Below are positions 60,207-64,000 of a stretch of 64,000 nucleotides of DNA, one piece after another. The notes below the pieces were generated by a model. That model saw only the letters and a list, made by a program, of their open reading frames with translations, did no database searches and was not told the DNA's origin. Source of the DNA: Parasponia andersonii (taxonomy: Eukaryota; Streptophyta; Magnoliopsida; Rosales; Cannabaceae); NCBI GenBank assembly GCA_002914805.1, contig JXTB01000515.1, positions 146,134 through 210,133 on the forward strand, read 5' to 3'. Every line of letters begins with the position of its first letter. Position 1 is the stretch's first letter. The translations under genes were made by a program, and so were the position numbers.

Positions 60207-60640
60207 TTATTATAATACTATATTTTTAATTTTAATTAATTTGTAATTTGTAGTTATTCAGAATTAAGATAGTAGAAATTTTATTATAATACTATGTTTT
60301 TAATTTCAATTAATTTGTAATTTGCAATTATTTATTACTAAGTTAGTAGTTCACTAGTTTGTGGTTTGTAGAAAGTTTATTATAATAATATATTTTGAAT
60401 TTCAATTAATTTGTAATTTGTAGTTGTTTACAATTAAGTTACTAGAAAGTTCATTATAATACTATATTTTTAATTTCATTTAATTTGTAATTTTTAGTTG
60501 TTTACAATCAAGTTACCAGTTCACTAGTTTGTAGTTTGTAGAAAGTTTATTATAATACTATACTTTTAATTTTAATTAATTTGTAATTTTTAGTTGTTTA
60601 CAATTAAGTTAGTAGAATGTTTTTTATAATATGTTCAAAT
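60207..60640. repeat. AT-rich satellite with alternating 74 and 96 bp units
   Basis: The anchor TTATTATAAT (with small changes) occurs at 60207, 60281, 60377, 60451, 60547 and 60621, so spacings are 74, 96, 74, 96, 74. Each unit carries AATTAATTTGTAATTTG and a TTACAATTAAGTTA-like block; the longer unit has an extra 22 bases containing TTCACTAGTTTG. Two units make a 170-base higher-order repeat, present about 2.5 times. It starts right after the SIRE-like LTR end. Confidence 0.8.
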
Positions 60641-61033
60641 TAATTTATTTAGTCATACTTTTTTAATCAATTTTTCAACTACTATCTTATTCTAAAAGCA
60701 TATACAAGTTTTAAATGTGGTCAATATAATAATTAGCGAAAGTTAATTGACAAATGCAACTAGATCATTCTTTTTTGGTCATACAAAAGCGGAAATTATA
60801 GAGTATCAGTCTAAACAATATGAATTATTGGGCTTAAAATATGAGAAAAGATTTTTCATGCTTCCACTTTGATTATTTAAGAAAGTCATTGAAGGAGTCG
60901 AAAAATAGATGATCAGGATAAAGTCTAGTGAATTTAAAAAAAAAAAGTCTAGTGAGTTTGAGCTTATGTCATGTTTGGATTAGATGCAAGCAATTAAGGG
61001 TCAAATTCAAATTTTCAAATTTGTCCTTATATC

Positions 61034-61064
<31 letters not shown>

Positions 61065-61118
61065 ATAACAATATTTATGTTTTTTATTCTTCTCAAATTC
61101 CTAGCTATGCTTAGGGTC
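60641..61118. other. AT-rich DNA with an AT microsatellite
   Basis: No gene is seen. An (AT)n run lies at 61030-61061, and AAAAAAGTCTAGTGA is partly duplicated near 60920-60957. Confidence 0.5.
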
Positions 61119-61765
61119 TTAAGATAAAGTATTCTTGAAGGTGGCTCCTAGAAAAGAAATAATGAGGTTTGGGAAGAAATAGGTAATTTCATAGTCATAA
61201 TCTTTCAGCTGTTCAAGCCATCTTCTTTGTCTCATATTCAATTCTTTTTGGGTAAAAAAGTACTTAAGACTCCTATGATCTATGCAAATCTCATATTTCT
61301 CCCCATAACAATAGTGTCTCCAAATTTTCAGTATAAAGACAACTACTGCTAGCTCTAAATCATGAGTAGGATACTTCTTTTTATATCCCTTCAATTGCCT
61401 AGAGGTATAAGTAATGACTTTGCAATTTTGCATCAAAACACATCCTAAACCATTCTTCAAGGCATCACTATAAATAACAAATCCTCTTAATCTGGACGAT
61501 ATCGAATTCCTCAAATCTTTTTTCATAATTATCATTTCGTTGAAATTTCACATTTTTCTTTGTTAAATGAGTCAGTGGAAAAGCCAACTTTGAGAATCTT
61601 CTACAAAAGGTCTATAATATCCAGCCAATAGCCAGAAGCTATGAATCTCTTAAATATTTGTATGTCTTAGCTAATTACTCATAACTTTAACTTTGGTTGG
61701 ATCCACAAAATTACCATTTTGTGAAACCATATGACCAAGGAAGATAACTTTCTCCAACTATCTGG
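61119..61765 (-). pseudogene. Ty3/gypsy RT end and RNase H fragment
   Basis: On the minus strand, MVSQNGNFVDPTKVKVM-like wording at about 61730-61680 is the RT thumb region, where the family has G-H-x-V-S...G-I-x-V-D-P-x-K. After broken sequence the frame 61535-61119 gives RNase [20 protein letters not shown], then [20 protein letters not shown], the histidine-aspartate block [20 protein letters not shown] and [14 protein letters not shown]. No integrase or LTR accompanies it. It abuts the minisatellite on its right. Confidence 0.75.
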
Positions 61766-63649
61766 TACAGAGATAATAGGCGTCATGTGTACCAGACTTT
61801 GTGGGCATTGCATCCTACCATAGCAGTTGTACCAGAATTTATGGGCATTGCATACTTGCACAGGGGTTGTACCAGCCTTTGTGGGCATCACGTGCTAACA
61901 TAGGGGCTGTACTAGACTTGGTGACATCGTGTGCTAGCATAGTGGTTGTACTAGACTTGGTGGGGCTTGTATACTAATATGGTGGTTGTACCAGACTTGG
62001 TGACATCATGTGCTAGCATGGTGGCTGTACCAAACATAGTGGTTGTCGCGTGCTAGCTTGGTGGTTTTACCAGACTTGATGGGCATCACCTACTTACATA
62101 ATGGCCATACTAAACCTGGAGGCATCATGTGTTAGCATGGTAGCAGTACTAGACACATTGGGTATACTAGACTTGGTGGCATTGTGTGTAATGTACTTAC
62201 ACAGTGGCTATACCATATATGGTGGTGTCGCATGCATACATGATGGTCGTACAAGATATAGTGGCATCGCATGCTTGTATGGTGCCCATACTAGAGTTAG
62301 AGGTGTCGTGTGCTTGCGTGGTGGCTGTACCAGACTTGGTGGNATTGCACATCATATGCTTGAATATGTCTGTACCAGACTTGGTGACATTGTGTGCTAG
62401 CATGGTGGCTGTGCTAGACTTGGTGACATAGTGTGCTAGCATGATGGTTGTACTAGACATAGTGGGTGTTATGTGCTAGCATGATGGTTGTACTAGATTT
62501 GATTGATATTACTTGCTTACATGATGGCTATGCCAGACTTGGTGGCATCGTGTGCTAGCATGGTGGTAGTACCTAACATGTTGTCTATACTAGACTTAGT
62601 GCCATCACGAGGAGCATTCTTACACAGTGGTAGTACCAGATCGGGTGGTGGCGTGCATTGCGTGCATACATGGTGGCTATACCAGATATAGTGCCATCAC
62701 ATGCTTATATAGTGCCTATACTAGACTTGGAGGCATTGTGTGCTTGCATGGTGGTTGTACCAAACTTAGTGGTGTCGCACATCTTGTGCTTACATGGTGT
62801 CTATATCGGACCTGCTGGTGTTGCATGCATATGTGGTTGCTGTATAAGATATAGTGGCGTCGCGTCCTTTCGTGGTGATTGTACCAGACTTGGTGATATC
62901 ACGTGCTAGTATGGTAGCTGTACCAGACTTGGTGGGCATCGTGTGTTAGCATGGTGGCTGTAATAGACTTTATTGGCATCACATGCTATTATGGTGGCTA
63001 TACAAGAATTGGTTACATTGTGTGCAGGCAAAGTGGCTGTACTAGTTGCATGCTAGCATGGTGGCTATCCCAGACTTCGTGGGTATTGTGTTCTTGCATG
63101 ATGGCTATACCAAGCTTGGTGGCGTCGCATGCTAGTATAGTGTCCGTACTAGACTTTGTGGTGTTACGTGTCACGTGCTTACATGGTGGTTGTACTAGAT
63201 GTAGTGGCATTGAGTGCTAGCATTATGGCTATACTAGACTTGGTAGGCATCACGTGCTAGCATTATAGCTACACCAAATTTGGAAGGTATTGCACGCTAG
63301 TACACTGGCTGTACCAAACTTCGTGGGCATCATGTGTATGCACAGTGGCTATACTAGACTTGATGGCATTGCTTGCCAGTATGGTGAGTGTTCCAGTCAT
63401 GATGGCTATACCAGACTTGGTGGCATCACATTTCGCATGCTTCCATGGTAGCTATACAAGACATAGTGGCGTCACATACATGCATAGTGGCTATACCAAA
63501 CTTAGTAAGTATTGCATGCTAGTATGGTAGTTGTACCAGGATTTTTTGGTGTCACACGCTAGTATGGTGATGATATTGAACTTGGTGACATTATGTGCTA
63601 GCATGGTGGCTGTACCAAACCTAGTAGGCTTTGCATGCTTGCACTGTAA
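61764..63649. repeat. Degenerate minisatellite, about 40 bp units, with a longer 423 bp period
   Basis: About 45 imperfect units built on GTACTAGACTTGGTGGCATC plus GTGTGCTAGCATGGTGGCT, unit length mostly 39-45 bases. Units around 62133 and 62556 share unusual words (TAGCATGG.AG.AGTAC, then CTTACACAGTGG at 62196 and 62619), both 423 bases apart, so blocks of about ten units were also duplicated. One undetermined base lies at 62343. Open frames on both strands here arise because few stop codons fit the unit; they are not genes. Confidence 0.85.
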
Positions 63650-64000
63650 TGTTGGGAATATGCCCTAGAAAGCAGTTTCTTTGTTTGGCATTTTAAACAA
63701 TGTTTATTGGATTTAAGTGTTATCTATTTGTTATTAATAAATTCCATATTATGTCCCAATTATATACATATGATGTTTATGTTTTTTATTATACAAATAT
63801 TTAAAAGTTTCTATGACTAATAATGAGTAATAAATAATTGTTCGTGTGAAGTATTCACATGTGGGAGACTAAATTCTCTATTTCATTATGTCTAAATTAA
63901 AAGTTCACATTTTGCAAATAAAGATGGAATACTTTATTTTGCCATAGAATATAGTGTTATCTATTTCAACAGGATTGATGAAGTCTCCAATTATCGAAGT
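63650..64000 (+). repeat. Start of an LTR of the same family as 52187-53814 (cut by the window end)
   Basis: TGTTGGGAATATGCCCTAGA matches the first bases of the solo LTR and stays alignable to the window end (the shared word ATTATCGAAGT lies at 52542 and at the last bases here). Relative to the other copy it lacks about 24 bases near 63755. Same orientation. Whether it is a solo LTR or the 5' LTR of a full element lies outside the window. Confidence 0.85.

Noticed and set aside
62101-63530. Many overlapping open frames of 60-100 codons on both strands
   Set aside because: They are produced by the stop-poor minisatellite unit and repeat the same peptide words in several frames; no gene structure surrounds them.
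61764-63649. Regular repeats considered as a CRISPR array
   Set aside because: The units are contiguous and degenerate with no unique spacers, there are no cas genes, and the DNA is plant nuclear.

Overview
This window looks like a repeat-rich stretch of a plant nuclear genome, most likely a eudicot; the species cannot be named from sequence alone. The base composition is strongly AT-rich. Genes are split by GT-AG introns, and most of the DNA is old LTR retrotransposon sequence nested or abutted in several layers. Two host genes can be supported. One is a 15-exon gene for UDP-N-acetylglucosamine pyrophosphorylase on the plus strand (coding span 27237-41224, reconstructed frame 494 residues). 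The other is a single-ORF gene for the mitochondrial ribosomal protein bL12m (L7/L12 type) on the minus strand (46138-45515). They converge on a 4.3 kb spacer that contains a 738-base assembly gap (41597-42334).

Layout. 1-1040: remnant of one Ty3/gypsy gag. 1232-5886: decayed chromodomain Ty3/gypsy element on the plus strand (gag, protease, RT, RNase H, integrase, chromodomain), followed by its polypurine tract and the start of a 3' LTR. 6613-10213: two tandem direct copies of a 1.8 kb LTR-like segment. 10214-17484: gene-poor AT-rich DNA with a 0.74 kb inverted-repeat element (13369-14106) and a Ty1/copia fragment (16650-17000, minus). 17485-23792: a second chromodomain Ty3/gypsy element arranged LTR-internal-LTR-partial internal, i.e. 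a tandem element. 24480-26640: Tat/Athila-like Ty3 remnant with a recognisable primer-binding site. 27107-41224: the UDP-GlcNAc pyrophosphorylase gene, with a probable solo LTR in intron 7 and a complete 5.1 kb Ty1/copia element (34856-39980, minus, TSD GTGAA) in intron 12. 45515-46138: bL12m. 46750-49480: AT-rich, low-complexity sequence. 49480-51930: 5'-truncated L1-type LINE on the minus strand. 51933-60200: SIRE/Maximus-like Ty1/copia element on the plus strand, 5'-truncated, with an extra ORF between pol and the 3' LTR, and interrupted in its protease region by a 1,628 bp solo LTR of a second copia family (TSD CATGT). 60207-60640: AT-rich satellite with alternating 74 and 96 bp units. 61119-61765: Ty3 RT/RNase H fragment (minus). 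61764-63649: a degenerate minisatellite of about 40 bp units. 63650-64000: start of another LTR of the same family as the solo LTR at 52187.

The host genes are ordinary housekeeping functions: nucleotide-sugar synthesis and mitochondrial translation. No defence system, CRISPR array or gene cluster was found. The observations most worth a second look are the SIRE-type element with its additional coiled-coil ORF and the palindromic GGTCGACC motifs shared between its pol-ORF3 spacer and its LTR, the tandem Ty3 element, the 170 bp higher-order satellite, the minisatellite with a longer 423 bp period, and the inverted-repeat element.
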